Position numbers and translations under genes: made by a program. Below, in pieces: positions 16,328-24,678 of a stretch of 64,000 bases of DNA. The notes below the pieces were generated by a model, which was given only the letters and a program-made list of their open reading frames with translations, was not told the origin of the DNA and ran no database searches. Positions within the stretch are counted from its first letter, which is position 1. The number at the start of each line of letters is the position of its first letter. Origin of the DNA: Termitidicoccus mucosus (GTDB lineage: Bacteria > Verrucomicrobiota > Verrucomicrobiia > Opitutales > Opitutaceae); contig NZ_CP109796.1 of NCBI RefSeq assembly GCF_038725785.1, forward strand, positions 4,216,001 to 4,280,000, read 5' to 3'.

Positions 16328-18463
16328 CTAGATCTCGAAAATCCCCCGCAACGGCAGGTCGCGCGACGAAGGCCCGACCAGCACCTCGAATTCGCCCGGC
16401 TCCACCTTCCAGCCATGCGCGTCCGCATCCCAAAAACCGAGCGCGCCCGCGTCCATCTCGATCGTGACGGATTGCGATTCGCCGGGCGCGAGCGAGACGC
16501 GCTTGAATCCCTTCAGCTCCTTCGGCGGGCGCGGCACGCTGCTCTTCACGTCGGCCACATACAGTTGCGCAATTTCGTCGCCGGCGCGCCGGCCGGTGTT
16601 TTTGAGCGTGAAGCTGACACCAATGCGCCCGCCCTCCATCCGCTTGATCGCGAGGCTGCCGTATTCAAATTTTGTATACGACAGACCGTGCCCGAAAGCA
16701 AAGCGCGGCTCGATCTTTCCTGCGTCATACCAGCGATACCCGGTGAACACGCCTTCCTTGTAGTGTATATTATACACGTCGATGACGGTTTTGTTTTCGC
16801 GGCTCATGAACGAGCCGAGCCGCTTCCGCTCCACCATCGCCGCGGGAAAACTGGCGCCGATGTCGTGAGGCTTGTCGGCATAGGCATGGCCGGGCGAGTC
16901 CGCGAAGTGTTTTTCAATGGTGAACGGCAGCTTGCCCGACGGATTGATCCTGCCCGCCAGGACGTCCGCCAGCGCGTCCGCGCCCGTTTGCCCGCCGTAA
17001 AAGGCGTGCACGATGGCTGCGGCCGGAGGAGCCCAATCCATTTCCACGCCGCCGCCGGCGATCACGCACACGACGGTTTTCGGGTTCAGCGCGACGCAGC
17101 GCCGGATGAGCGCGTCGTCGGGCAGCACAAACGGGCGGTCCCGCCCCTCGCGCTCCGCACCGCCGCCCTCGAGCGGAAATCCGGGAAACACCAGCACCAG
17201 CGAGGCCGATTTGATCTGTTCGTCAGTCGGGGCATCCACGGCGGCGACCCGGCCCGGAAACAATTCCTCCATCGCTCGCGCGCAGCTTTTGCTGTCGTAA
17301 CCTTGGACAAACGCCGCGCCGCCGCCGGCGAGTCCCTCCCGCGCGGCGTTGTTGCCGGTCACGAGCACGGTGCCTTTCACCGCCGCGGGGGAGATCGGGA
17401 GGACGCCGTTGTTCTGCAATAACACAATGCCGCGATCGTTCACGGTCCGGGCAACTCCGGCACGCTCCTTCCATCGGCCCATTAATTCCGGTTTATGAAA
17501 ATCCGGCTCATAGAATCCGGCGGCGATGCAGGTTTTTAATATGCTCAGCGCCATGCGGTCTATGGCCGGCGAGCCAAGCAGTTTTTCGCGGGCCCGGCGC
17601 AGGCTGAACCCGTCGGGTTTTTCGAGATCGTTGCCCGAGGCCGCGAGCTTTTCGCCGTCCCAGGTCGAGGCCCAGTCCGTCATGCACAGCCACTGGAAGC
17701 CAAGCCGGCCGCGCAGCAGGCCGTTCACAATGGCGGAATCCTGGCCGGCCCACTCGCCGTTGACCTGGTTATATGAAGTCATCACCGCCCACGCGCCCGC
17801 ATCCACCCCGGCCTTGAAGGGCGGCAGGTAGATCTCCTGGAGCGTGCGCTCGTCGATGACCGAGTTGCTGCTGCGCCGGTAATGCTCCGCCTCGTTTCCT
17901 ATAAAATGCTTGAGCGTCGCGCCCACGCCCCGCCCCTGCAATCCGCGCACGTAATTCTCCACCATGCGCGAAACGAGAAACGGGTCCTCGCCGAAGTATT
18001 CGAAATTCCTTCCGCCCACGGAAAGCCGGTAGCCGTTCATGCCCGGCCCGAGCAGCACATGCACGCCGCCCGCGCGCATCTCCTCGCCGATCGCGGCGGC
18101 GTAGGCGGCGGCGAGCCCGCAGTCCCAAGTCGCCGCCAAGGTCATCGTGCAGGGAAACGCGGTGGTTTTTTCATAAACCTCCGTGGGCGTGCCCTTGATG
18201 ATGCGGATGCCGGCCGAGGCATCGGCGAAATGCACCGGCGGGATGCCCAGTCGCGGCACGCCGCTGATGCCAAAGGAGTTCCCGCCCGCCACCATCTCGA
18301 AACGTTCCTCCGGCGTGAGCAGCGCCAGCAATCGCCCGGCCTGCGCGACGGCGGCGGCGGGAGCCGCGGGACGCCTGAGCAGGGCGGCCACTCCGGCGTC
18401 GGGCGCGGCGGAAAGGGAGAGCGCGATTGACAGCAACACAAGCGAGGCGGGGAGATGTTTCAT
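16328..18463 (-). CDS. Secreted GH3-family beta-glycosidase
   Basis: A 711-residue GH3 enzyme. The ATG at 18463 starts the signal peptide MKHLPASLVLLSIALSLSAA. The N-terminal (beta/alpha)8 domain contains FGEDPFLV, the substrate-binding KHFIGNEAEHYR motif and MTDWAS with the expected nucleophile Asp (about residue 255). The middle alpha/beta domain includes the RGIVLLQNNGVLPI segment and VVCVIAGGGVEMDW. The C-terminal fibronectin-III-like domain (about 600-705) includes AGDEIAQLYVAD and PPKELKGFKRV. It probably releases terminal beta-linked glucose, xylose or another sugar; sequence alone does not decide. It is the first gene of the minus block and shares the 199-bp divergent region (operator at 18567) with the glycosidase at 18663. 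Confidence 0.94.
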   Translation of the reverse strand: MKHLPASLVLLSIALSLSAAPDAGVAALLRRPAAPAAAVAQAGRLLALLTPEERFEMVAGGNSFGISGVPRLGIPPVHFADASAGIRIIKGTPTEVYEKTTAFPCTMTLAATWDCGLAAAYAAAIGEEMRAGGVHVLLGPGMNGYRLSVGGRNFEYFGEDPFLVSRMVENYVRGLQGRGVGATLKHFIGNEAEHYRRSSNSVIDERTLQEIYLPPFKAGVDAGAWAVMTSYNQVNGEWAGQDSAIVNGLLRGRLGFQWLCMTDWASTWDGEKLAASGNDLEKPDGFSLRRAREKLLGSPAIDRMALSILKTCIAAGFYEPDFHKPELMGRWKERAGVARTVNDRGIVLLQNNGVLPISPAAVKGTVLVTGNNAAREGLAGGGAAFVQGYDSKSCARAMEELFPGRVAAVDAPTDEQIKSASLVLVFPGFPLEGGGAEREGRDRPFVLPDDALIRRCVALNPKTVVCVIAGGGVEMDWAPPAAAIVHAFYGGQTGADALADVLAGRINPSGKLPFTIEKHFADSPGHAYADKPHDIGASFPAAMVERKRLGSFMSRENKTVIDVYNIHYKEGVFTGYRWYDAGKIEPRFAFGHGLSYTKFEYGSLAIKRMEGGRIGVSFTLKNTGRRAGDEIAQLYVADVKSSVPRPPKELKGFKRVSLAPGESQSVTIEMDAGALGFWDADAHGWKVEPGEFEVLVGPSSRDLPLRGIFEI

Positions 18464-18566
18464 GAGTCCGGCTTTATTTGAGAAAGATTTTTCGGCGGGA
18501 AACCGCAATTCATGGGGAATGTGACAACAACCCCGTCGTCGCTGGCTCTGGCAAGCTGCCACGGGT

Positions 18567-18583
18567 GGTTCCCAAAGGGAACC
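18567..18583. promoter_or_regulatory. Perfect operator palindrome GGTTCCCAAAGGGAACC in a divergent promoter
   Basis: The half sites GGTTCCC/GGGAACC are perfectly complementary around AAA. It is 104 bp upstream of the GH3 start and 80 bp upstream of the divergent glycosidase start at 18663, so one site could control both directions. Confidence 0.7.
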
Positions 18584-18662
18584 GATTGAGGAGGATTGTC
18601 CATCCCCCGGCATGCGCTGTTTTATATTCAAAACTCCCCGAGGATTTCCCCCGCCACTTTTC

Positions 18663-20573
18663 ATGAGCCATCCGATCAAAAACTTCACGCGTCACGGCAT
18701 TCCCGCCCAAGGCTGGAACACCTGGAACACGCGCAGCGTGCTCAGCCATGTGCTCATGCCCGAGGCCCTCGCGCTCAACCTCTCCTTCTGCCACTACGGC
18801 ATGCTGAAGCTCGTCGCGGACGCGTTTTTCGAGGTGCGCGAGCAGGGCGCATCCGCCGGCGTGCGCCTCGTGGAGTCGGAAGTGTCGCTGCCGCCGCGCC
18901 GCGTGGGCGTGCAACCGGGCCGCCACGCCTACGACGCGAGCTACACCGCGGTCACCGTGCTTCTGGGCGAGGTTTCCATCCTCGTGGAAACCGCCGCCAC
19001 CGACGAACGCGAAATCGTCATCCTCGCCACGCCGCTTTCGCAGGCCGCGCACCGGCCGGTGTCGATGATCGTGGAGGCCGCCGTGCTTTGGAACCGCCCC
19101 GGGCACGTCGGGCAGGCTGCCCCGTGCGAATGGCGCGCCGCCTGCGGCGGCGGCGAAGTGGGTATCCATTGTACAAATACACCCGTCCGCGACCCCAACG
19201 CCGGCTGCCGCTCCCCGTATTGGGTGTTCGAGCTCACCGGCCCGGCGGGCATCTCCGCCGGGGGCGCGCCGCGCCCGCTCGACGAGATCACCGCGCTCAT
19301 CGCCGGCGCCCGCGCGCGGGAAAACGCCTCCCACCAAAGCTACGGCGAATTTGCCGGGCTCCACGCCGCCTACCAGGCCTGCCTCGCATGGAACACGTTT
19401 TTCGACCCCGCCTTCGACCGCGTGCTCACGACCTCGTCGCGCCCGTGGAACGTCCTCCGCCTCGGCTACGGCCTGTTCTGCTGGGACACTTTCACCTTTG
19501 CATGGATGCAACTCGCCGACTGCCCCGCGCTCGCCCGCAACTCCATGCTGGAGGTGTTCCGCGAGATGGTGGACGGAAAATTCGTCCCCAATGTCGTCAA
19601 CGGCAGCGGACGCCGCTCCTGGGACCGCTCGCAGCCGCCGCTCGCCGGCATCACCATGCTCGCCATCCACGAATCCGCGCCCGACCTGCCTTTTCTGGAA
19701 AACATCTGGCCCGCGCTCCTCGCCTGGAACCGCTGGTGGCACGAGGCGCGCCGCAACCCTAGCGGCCTGCTCTCCTGGGGTTCCAACCCCGTCGAGCCCA
19801 AGACCGGCGATCTCGCCGAGTTCATCCAGCCCGCCACGCCCTTCGGCGCCTCGCTCGAATCCGGCCAAGACAACTCGCCCATGTATGACGGCGTGCCGTT
19901 CGACGAGGACTCGCACCTCATGATGCTCAGCGACGTGGGGCTGGCCTCGTTGTATATAACCGACTGCCAGTCCCTCACCATCCTCGCGCGCCGCCTCGGC
20001 CGCGACTCCGACGCCGCCGAGCTCGACGAACGCGGCGGCCATTATGCAAAAAAACTCGCCGCGCTCTGGAACCCCGGCGCGGGCATCTTCCAGAACCGCC
20101 GCACCGACACCGGCGAGTTCAGCCCGCGCCTCTCCCCCACCCTCTTCTATCCCCTGCTGGCCGGCGTCGCCACCGGGGAGCAGGCGGACTCGATGGTGGA
20201 CAACTACCTGCTCAACCCCGGGAAATTCTGGGGCGAATGGGTCCTCCCCGCCGTGCCGCGGGACGATCCCGCGTATCCGGAACAGCACTACTGGCGCGGC
20301 CGCATCTGGGCCGTCCTGAACTTCCTCGTCTATCTCGGCCTCAAGCGCGCCGGCCGCGACGACGCGGCCGACCAGCTCGCCCGGCGCTCCCGCGAGCTTT
20401 TCAAGCGAAACTGGGACGCGCGCCACGGCGTTTTCGAAAACTACTCCGCCGTCACCGGCAAGGCTGCGGAGGAGAAATTCTGCGACCCCATGTGTGCATG
20501 GAGCGGCCTGCTCGCCTTCATGGAGTTCATGGAAAACGGACGCATCCCGCTCCCGTCCCTCCTCCGCCCCTGA
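18663..20573 (+). CDS. MGH1-like / GH63-related glycoside hydrolase, apparently cytoplasmic
   Basis: A 636-residue protein. The ATG at 18663 (MSHPIKNFTRHGIPAQGWNT) is chosen because the upstream in-frame start has no support. No signal peptide or lipobox is visible, unlike the other glycosidases here, which suggests an intracellular enzyme acting on imported oligosaccharide. The (alpha/alpha)6 features are CWDTFTFAWMQLAD (about residue 285), NPSGLLSWGSNP, and YWRGRIWAVLNFLVYLGLKR near residue 545, the GH63-type YWRGxIW signature. It begins the plus-strand unit with a URO-D protein (102 bp on) and an MFS permease, under a putative operator 80 bp upstream. The substrate is unknown. Confidence 0.86.
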   Translation: MSHPIKNFTRHGIPAQGWNTWNTRSVLSHVLMPEALALNLSFCHYGMLKLVADAFFEVREQGASAGVRLVESEVSLPPRRVGVQPGRHAYDASYTAVTVLLGEVSILVETAATDEREIVILATPLSQAAHRPVSMIVEAAVLWNRPGHVGQAAPCEWRAACGGGEVGIHCTNTPVRDPNAGCRSPYWVFELTGPAGISAGGAPRPLDEITALIAGARARENASHQSYGEFAGLHAAYQACLAWNTFFDPAFDRVLTTSSRPWNVLRLGYGLFCWDTFTFAWMQLADCPALARNSMLEVFREMVDGKFVPNVVNGSGRRSWDRSQPPLAGITMLAIHESAPDLPFLENIWPALLAWNRWWHEARRNPSGLLSWGSNPVEPKTGDLAEFIQPATPFGASLESGQDNSPMYDGVPFDEDSHLMMLSDVGLASLYITDCQSLTILARRLGRDSDAAELDERGGHYAKKLAALWNPGAGIFQNRRTDTGEFSPRLSPTLFYPLLAGVATGEQADSMVDNYLLNPGKFWGEWVLPAVPRDDPAYPEQHYWRGRIWAVLNFLVYLGLKRAGRDDAADQLARRSRELFKRNWDARHGVFENYSAVTGKAAEEKFCDPMCAWSGLLAFMEFMENGRIPLPSLLRP

Positions 20574-20583
20574 CACCAACTCC

Positions 20584-20659
20584 ATCTTTCTCTTTCCTCC
20601 TTATCTTTCTCCCCGCTCGTTCCTGACGAAAGAGAAAGATAAAGAGGAAAGAGAAAGAT
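20584..20659. repeat. Inverted repeat, AGAAAGATAAAGAGGAAAG arms (copy 1)
   Basis: Arms of 28 bp (20584-20611 and 20632-20659) match at 27 positions around a 20-base loop. The arm is almost purely pyrimidine on one side and purine on the other. A related repeat is at 57408-57516. Confidence 0.9.
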
Positions 20660-20675
20660 ATTAAATCCCGCCCTC

Positions 20676-21758
20676 ATGATAAACGACATCGACAGACGCA
20701 TAAATCGCTACCTTGAGTTTTATAAAAAGGAGGAGCCCGCCCTGCTGCTGCACGTGCGCTGCCTGAACCGGATGGCCGACCCGGGAAAACAGTCCTATCT
20801 CAACACCCTCTGGCATTCGGACTTTCATAAAAAGGAACACCGGGAAAAATTCTTCGACGACCTTTACGACGAAGTCATGGACGAAAACCGGCTCCACCCG
20901 CTGGCGGATGATTATTTGCCCTCGGGCAAGATTGTCTGGGGGCCGATTTTCAGCGTCATCATCAAAGACCGGCCCATCAACGCGCAGGAACACTCAAGCT
21001 GGCTCGAACCCTGCCTTCCCGACCTGGGCGAAATCGACCGCCTCCGGTTCAAACTGGATGAGAACAATTTCTGGTGGCAGTTATACAAAGAAGCCAAGGA
21101 AAACCTCTCCCGGCGGCTGGAGTTTGTCACCCCGGTCTATCATCAGGGAATCCTCGATCTCGCGTGGGATTTGCGCGGGAATGACCTGTATACCGACTTC
21201 TATGAAGACCCGGAGCAGGCTCTGAAACTGGTCGAATTCTGCACCGATGCGCTCATCCGCATCGGCGACGCCTCGCGTGCCATCCGCCCCGCCGACGCGC
21301 GCACCGATTACTGGGTGCCGGGCTGGGGTTTCAACGCGCTGGTGCCCGGCTACGGCGGCATCACCACCTGCGACACTTCCTGCCAGCTCAGCCCGGAATT
21401 CTTCCAGGCCTTCGAGGTGCCGTATATGGAGAAAATCCAAAACCACGCCCCCGGCTGGCTGCTGCACTCGCATTCCGTGGGCGCGCGGCACCAGCGGACT
21501 TATGCAACGCTGCCCGGGCTGGAAATCCTCCAGATCGTGGCCGATCCCAACATCCCCACGCCCGCCGAGAGCATGCCCGACATCGTGGACCGGATCGGAC
21601 TGAAGCCGGTCATCATCACCACCACGCCCGACATGATATATAAAAACATCGACGCCCTGAAACGCGCGCGCGCCGTCATCCGAGCCAGTGTCGCCGATGA
21701 AAAGGAAGGCGCGGAGCTGCTTGCCTTCGTGCGCCGCCATTCGCGGATTTCCGACTAG
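20676..21758 (+). CDS. URO-D-superfamily protein (methyltransferase-like), lacking H-x-C
   Basis: A 360-residue protein with a uroporphyrinogen-decarboxylase-like TIM barrel, as in MtaA/CmuA-type corrinoid methyltransferases. URO-D-like segments include TDFYEDPEQALKLVEFC (about residue 175) and the GWLLHSHSVGARH stretch (about residue 265), where zinc-binding family members carry H-x-C. Here it is H-S-H. No corrinoid protein gene is nearby, and heme synthesis genes are absent, so a classical hemE role is unlikely. It lies between a glycosidase and a permease on the same strand, which suggests sugar-linked metabolism. Its reaction is unknown. Confidence 0.8.
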   Translation: MINDIDRRINRYLEFYKKEEPALLLHVRCLNRMADPGKQSYLNTLWHSDFHKKEHREKFFDDLYDEVMDENRLHPLADDYLPSGKIVWGPIFSVIIKDRPINAQEHSSWLEPCLPDLGEIDRLRFKLDENNFWWQLYKEAKENLSRRLEFVTPVYHQGILDLAWDLRGNDLYTDFYEDPEQALKLVEFCTDALIRIGDASRAIRPADARTDYWVPGWGFNALVPGYGGITTCDTSCQLSPEFFQAFEVPYMEKIQNHAPGWLLHSHSVGARHQRTYATLPGLEILQIVADPNIPTPAESMPDIVDRIGLKPVIITTTPDMIYKNIDALKRARAVIRASVADEKEGAELLAFVRRHSRISD

Positions 21759-21777
21759 AAGAAAACCAACCATTAAT

Positions 21778-21859
21778 TTGAACAGAAGGAAACGAAGGGC
21801 ACTAAGAAAACAATAATCATAAAAGGTATTCTTCACTCCCTTCGTTTCCTTCTGTTCAA
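21778..21859. repeat. Inverted repeat, GAACAGAAGGAAAC arms (copy 2)
   Basis: Perfect 22-bp arms (21778-21799 and 21838-21859; the core is GAACAGAAGGAAACGAAGGG). It lies between the URO-D and MFS genes and shares its arms with 14765-14843. Confidence 0.9.
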
Positions 21860-21874
21860 TAAAAAACCATTTTT

Positions 21875-23260
21875 ATGAATAACCCGACCACCCCCGAAAC
21901 CGCGCAGGCCGCCGCGCCCGCGACAGCCATCGCCGATCCGCTTGGCCGCGGCGCGCACCCGGGCCCATGGCGCTTCGCCCCGTGCATCGGCACATGGCAG
22001 GGCTTGATAAACCCGGTGCTCGTGAGCGTGCCGGTGATCCTCCTCAAGTCGATGGGCGTCTCCAACACCGTCATCGGCTGGGCCTCGTTCGCCACCCTGC
22101 CCATGGCGGTCAAGTTTCTCTTCGGCCCGGTGATCGACGCCAACAAGACCAAGCGGTGGTGGATTCTCCGCTCCGGCGAATGGCTCATGGTCAGCCTCGT
22201 GCTGCTCGCGCTGTCGCTGATGCAGTCGTCGTTTTCCCTCTGGCTTTATCTCAGCGCGCTCACGGTGCTGGCCGTGGCAAAATCATTCCAGCAAATCGCC
22301 CTGCAAGGCTTTTTCACGCTCTCGCTCACCAAAACCGAGCAGGCTCTCTTTTCCGGCCTCGATCCCGTGTTCGGGCGCGTGGCCACGGTGATATCCGGCT
22401 CCGTGCTCATAGCGCTCGCCGGCATCGTCGGCGAGCGCTATGGCGATCCCCGGATCACGTGGGGAAGTTATTTCGGCATCCTTATCATCATTTTCGGCCT
22501 GCTTTATATATATACCCGCAAGACGTTTCCCCATCCGGCGGCCGACCACGCGCACCGCGATTCCTCCGGCAAGACCGCCGCGCTCCCCTTTGCCGACGTG
22601 CTCAGGAATTATTTTTCCCTGCCCCATTTGTGGGCGGGAATCGTCTATATCTTTTTCCTGCGCTCCGGCGAAACGTTCATCGCCAAGATGGGGCCGGCCT
22701 TCCTCATGGACAAGCCGGATGCCGGAGGACTGGACTTGTCGATCCCCGAGGTCGGCGTGCTCACCGGCGTCATGTCCATCTGCGCGATGGCCGGCGGCAC
22801 GCTGTCGGGCGTGCTCTTGAGAAGCCGCGGCCTGCGCAAGGTCGTGTGGCCGTTCACGCTGGCGGCCATCTTCCCGAGCATGGTCTATGTTTACCTCTCC
22901 CTGCACAGTACCGCGCACCATGCGATCACGATTGATTTCGCATTCATTGGTATAAACCGCGCCTGGCAATTCGACTGGGTGCTGGCGCTGCTGCTGGGCA
23001 TAGAGAACTTCGGCTTCGGCCTCGGGTTTACCGTGATGAATTTTTTCATGTTCCGCATGGCCGCGGGATCAAAGTATCCCGCCTCCATCGTCGCATTGAA
23101 CGCCTCGGTGATTTATCTGAGCTACCTGATCTTCGGCGCCATCAGCGGCGTGATTCAGGAAACCGTCGGCTACGCCTGGCTGTTCGCCCTCAGCATCCTC
23201 GTTTCCCTGCCGGCTTTCGCGGCGATACCGTTTCTGAATTACAAGCTGGACGAACGCTGA
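21875..23260 (+). CDS. MFS permease, AmpG/PAT-like
   Basis: A 461-residue membrane protein with about 12 hydrophobic segments. After a cytoplasmic N-terminus (residues 1-30) come WQGLINPVLVSVPVILLKSM, VIGWASFATLPMAVKFLFGPVID and ANKTKRWWIL, the loop pattern of the PAT/AmpG branch of the major facilitator superfamily. That branch includes the muropeptide importer AmpG. The context (glycosidase and URO-D genes upstream) favours uptake of a sugar or oligosaccharide. It is the last gene of the plus-strand unit; a long hairpin (23291-23417) follows and may terminate both it and the convergent regulator. Confidence 0.87.
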   Translation: MNNPTTPETAQAAAPATAIADPLGRGAHPGPWRFAPCIGTWQGLINPVLVSVPVILLKSMGVSNTVIGWASFATLPMAVKFLFGPVIDANKTKRWWILRSGEWLMVSLVLLALSLMQSSFSLWLYLSALTVLAVAKSFQQIALQGFFTLSLTKTEQALFSGLDPVFGRVATVISGSVLIALAGIVGERYGDPRITWGSYFGILIIIFGLLYIYTRKTFPHPAADHAHRDSSGKTAALPFADVLRNYFSLPHLWAGIVYIFFLRSGETFIAKMGPAFLMDKPDAGGLDLSIPEVGVLTGVMSICAMAGGTLSGVLLRSRGLRKVVWPFTLAAIFPSMVYVYLSLHSTAHHAITIDFAFIGINRAWQFDWVLALLLGIENFGFGLGFTVMNFFMFRMAAGSKYPASIVALNASVIYLSYLIFGAISGVIQETVGYAWLFALSILVSLPAFAAIPFLNYKLDER

Positions 23261-23290
23261 AACGATCCCAGTGAGGGAGACGGGGCCGCC

Positions 23291-23417
23291 GTAGCGCAGG
23301 CCTCCTGCCTGCCGTCGAATTTTTTTGCGCGAAGCGCGGCATTCTTTTTGAAAAAAGAAAAGGGCCAGCGGCGCTTCGCGCTTTCTTTTTCGACGGCAGG
23401 CAGGATGCCTGCGCTAC
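23291..23417. repeat. 127-bp inverted repeat between convergent genes
   Basis: The outer arms GTAGCGCAGGC...CTGCCTGCCGTCGAA and TTCGACGGCAGGCAGG...GCCTGCGCTAC pair. An inner stem GCGCGAAGCGC/GCGCTTCGCGC and an A-rich loop (TTTTTGAAAAAAGAAAAG) follow. It lies between the MFS and regulator stops, so a bidirectional terminator role is plausible. Its size and loop suggest a mobile-type element. Confidence 0.85.
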
Positions 23418-23433
23418 GCCATGCGCCCCCGCG

Positions 23434-24594
23434 TCACCACGCGCCGGCCTTTGGCGACCCGATCGACGAACCCCGGATCAAATCCGGCGTGATGCGGACT
23501 TCGAACGCCCCCGCCGCGGGATCGCCCGTCAGCCGGAGGACCGCCTCGAACAAGGCCGTGCCCAGTTTGGCGGCGGGAACAAAATGCCGCGTCGGCAGCG
23601 GATACAAATAATTGAGAAACGGCTCGTCGCTGCGCGAGGCGATGGAAATGTCCTGCGGCACGCGCAATCCCCGCGAGGCGAGGTAGCTGAACGCCGTCAC
23701 ATAGGAGAGCGAGTTGCTCAGCAGGATGCCGGTCGGCGGCGACTTCATGCTCAGGATGCGCGCCATTTCGCGCATGATTGCCGACGTGCTCTTTGACGGC
23801 CGGCAGATGACCAGCGGCTCGGCGTCATCGTAGGCGGAAATCGCAGTGCGAAAACCGCGCTCGCACGCCACCTCGCCGCCATGCTCGGTTTTTTCCAAAA
23901 ACAGCGCCAGCCGCCGGTGCCCCTGACGCAGAAACTCCAGCGCCGCCTCATGGCACAGCGCGCGATAATCGACATCGACGCTAGGCAGGCGCACCCCGGC
24001 CAGGGCCGTCCCCGACACCAGCGCGAGTTCGCCGCTGCCGGCAAACCATTCCTGCAATGGCCGGTGCGAACGGCTCAATATCCAGCAACGCCCCGGATGC
24101 GTGTCCACCAGCCGCCGCAGCGACTGCCCGGCCTGCTGTCCGAAATACCGCCAGCCCGCCATGACCTCCATTTCGAAGCCGGCATCGTGGGCCAGCGCCA
24201 TGAGCCGGTTGATCCAGAGCACGGTGAAGGGCCGCGCCGTCTCGATCGATTCCGGCAGCAGCAGGGCGATGCGTTTCGCCGGCCCGGAGCTGGCGCGGAT
24301 ATGGAGCTTGCGCGGGACGGGGGTGTTGACCCGGTTGTCCAGCGTGTGGATGGACCCCTCCTCGCGCAAAATCGAGAGCGCCTTGCGCACGGTTTTCCGG
24401 CTGACGCTGAGCCGCTCCGCCAGCTGCCGCTCGCCGGGCAGGACGTTCCGCCAGGTTTCCTTGCGCACTTTTTCTCGCAATATGTCCGCGACCTGCGCGC
24501 TGATGGATCGGTATTTCGGGGGCATGGTGATGGTGGAAAGAAAAGCCTCAGCCTGAGAGAGTGTGTCCGCCAGAGGCATCACCAATGATGACAT
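23434..24594 (-). CDS. GntR-LacI hybrid transcriptional regulator
   Basis: A 386-residue regulator. An N-terminal GntR-type winged helix (about residues 25-95; RSISAQVADILREKV, LPGERQLAERLSVSRKTVRK) joins a LacI/periplasmic-binding-type sensor (about 110-380; KRIALLLPES, CERGFRTAI, ISIASRSDEP). The ATG at 24594 is favoured: it is preceded by GGGAG at suitable spacing, whereas the ATG at 24624 would put the operator-like palindrome 24598-24614 inside the coding region. With the chosen start the palindrome covers the ribosome-binding site, a sign of autoregulation. The same motif lies upstream of glycan genes, making this the best candidate for their regulator, with a sugar as effector. Confidence 0.88.
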   Translation of the reverse strand: MSSLVMPLADTLSQAEAFLSTITMPPKYRSISAQVADILREKVRKETWRNVLPGERQLAERLSVSRKTVRKALSILREEGSIHTLDNRVNTPVPRKLHIRASSGPAKRIALLLPESIETARPFTVLWINRLMALAHDAGFEMEVMAGWRYFGQQAGQSLRRLVDTHPGRCWILSRSHRPLQEWFAGSGELALVSGTALAGVRLPSVDVDYRALCHEAALEFLRQGHRRLALFLEKTEHGGEVACERGFRTAISAYDDAEPLVICRPSKSTSAIMREMARILSMKSPPTGILLSNSLSYVTAFSYLASRGLRVPQDISIASRSDEPFLNYLYPLPTRHFVPAAKLGTALFEAVLRLTGDPAAGAFEVRITPDLIRGSSIGSPKAGAW

Positions 24595-24597
24595 CTT

Positions 24598-24614
24598 GGT
24601 CTCCCGAGGGAACC
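24598..24614. promoter_or_regulatory. Operator-like palindrome GGTCTCCCGAGGGAACC over the regulator's start
   Basis: It fits GGTnYCCnnnGGnnACC and abuts the preferred ATG (24594) of the GntR-LacI gene, overlapping its GGGAG Shine-Dalgarno. This position suits negative autoregulation. Confidence 0.65.
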
Positions 24615-24678
24615 GAAATGTCATGCTCTCTGCGCGGCACTGCCGATCATTCTTGAGGCAATGGACCGCCGGGGCTGT

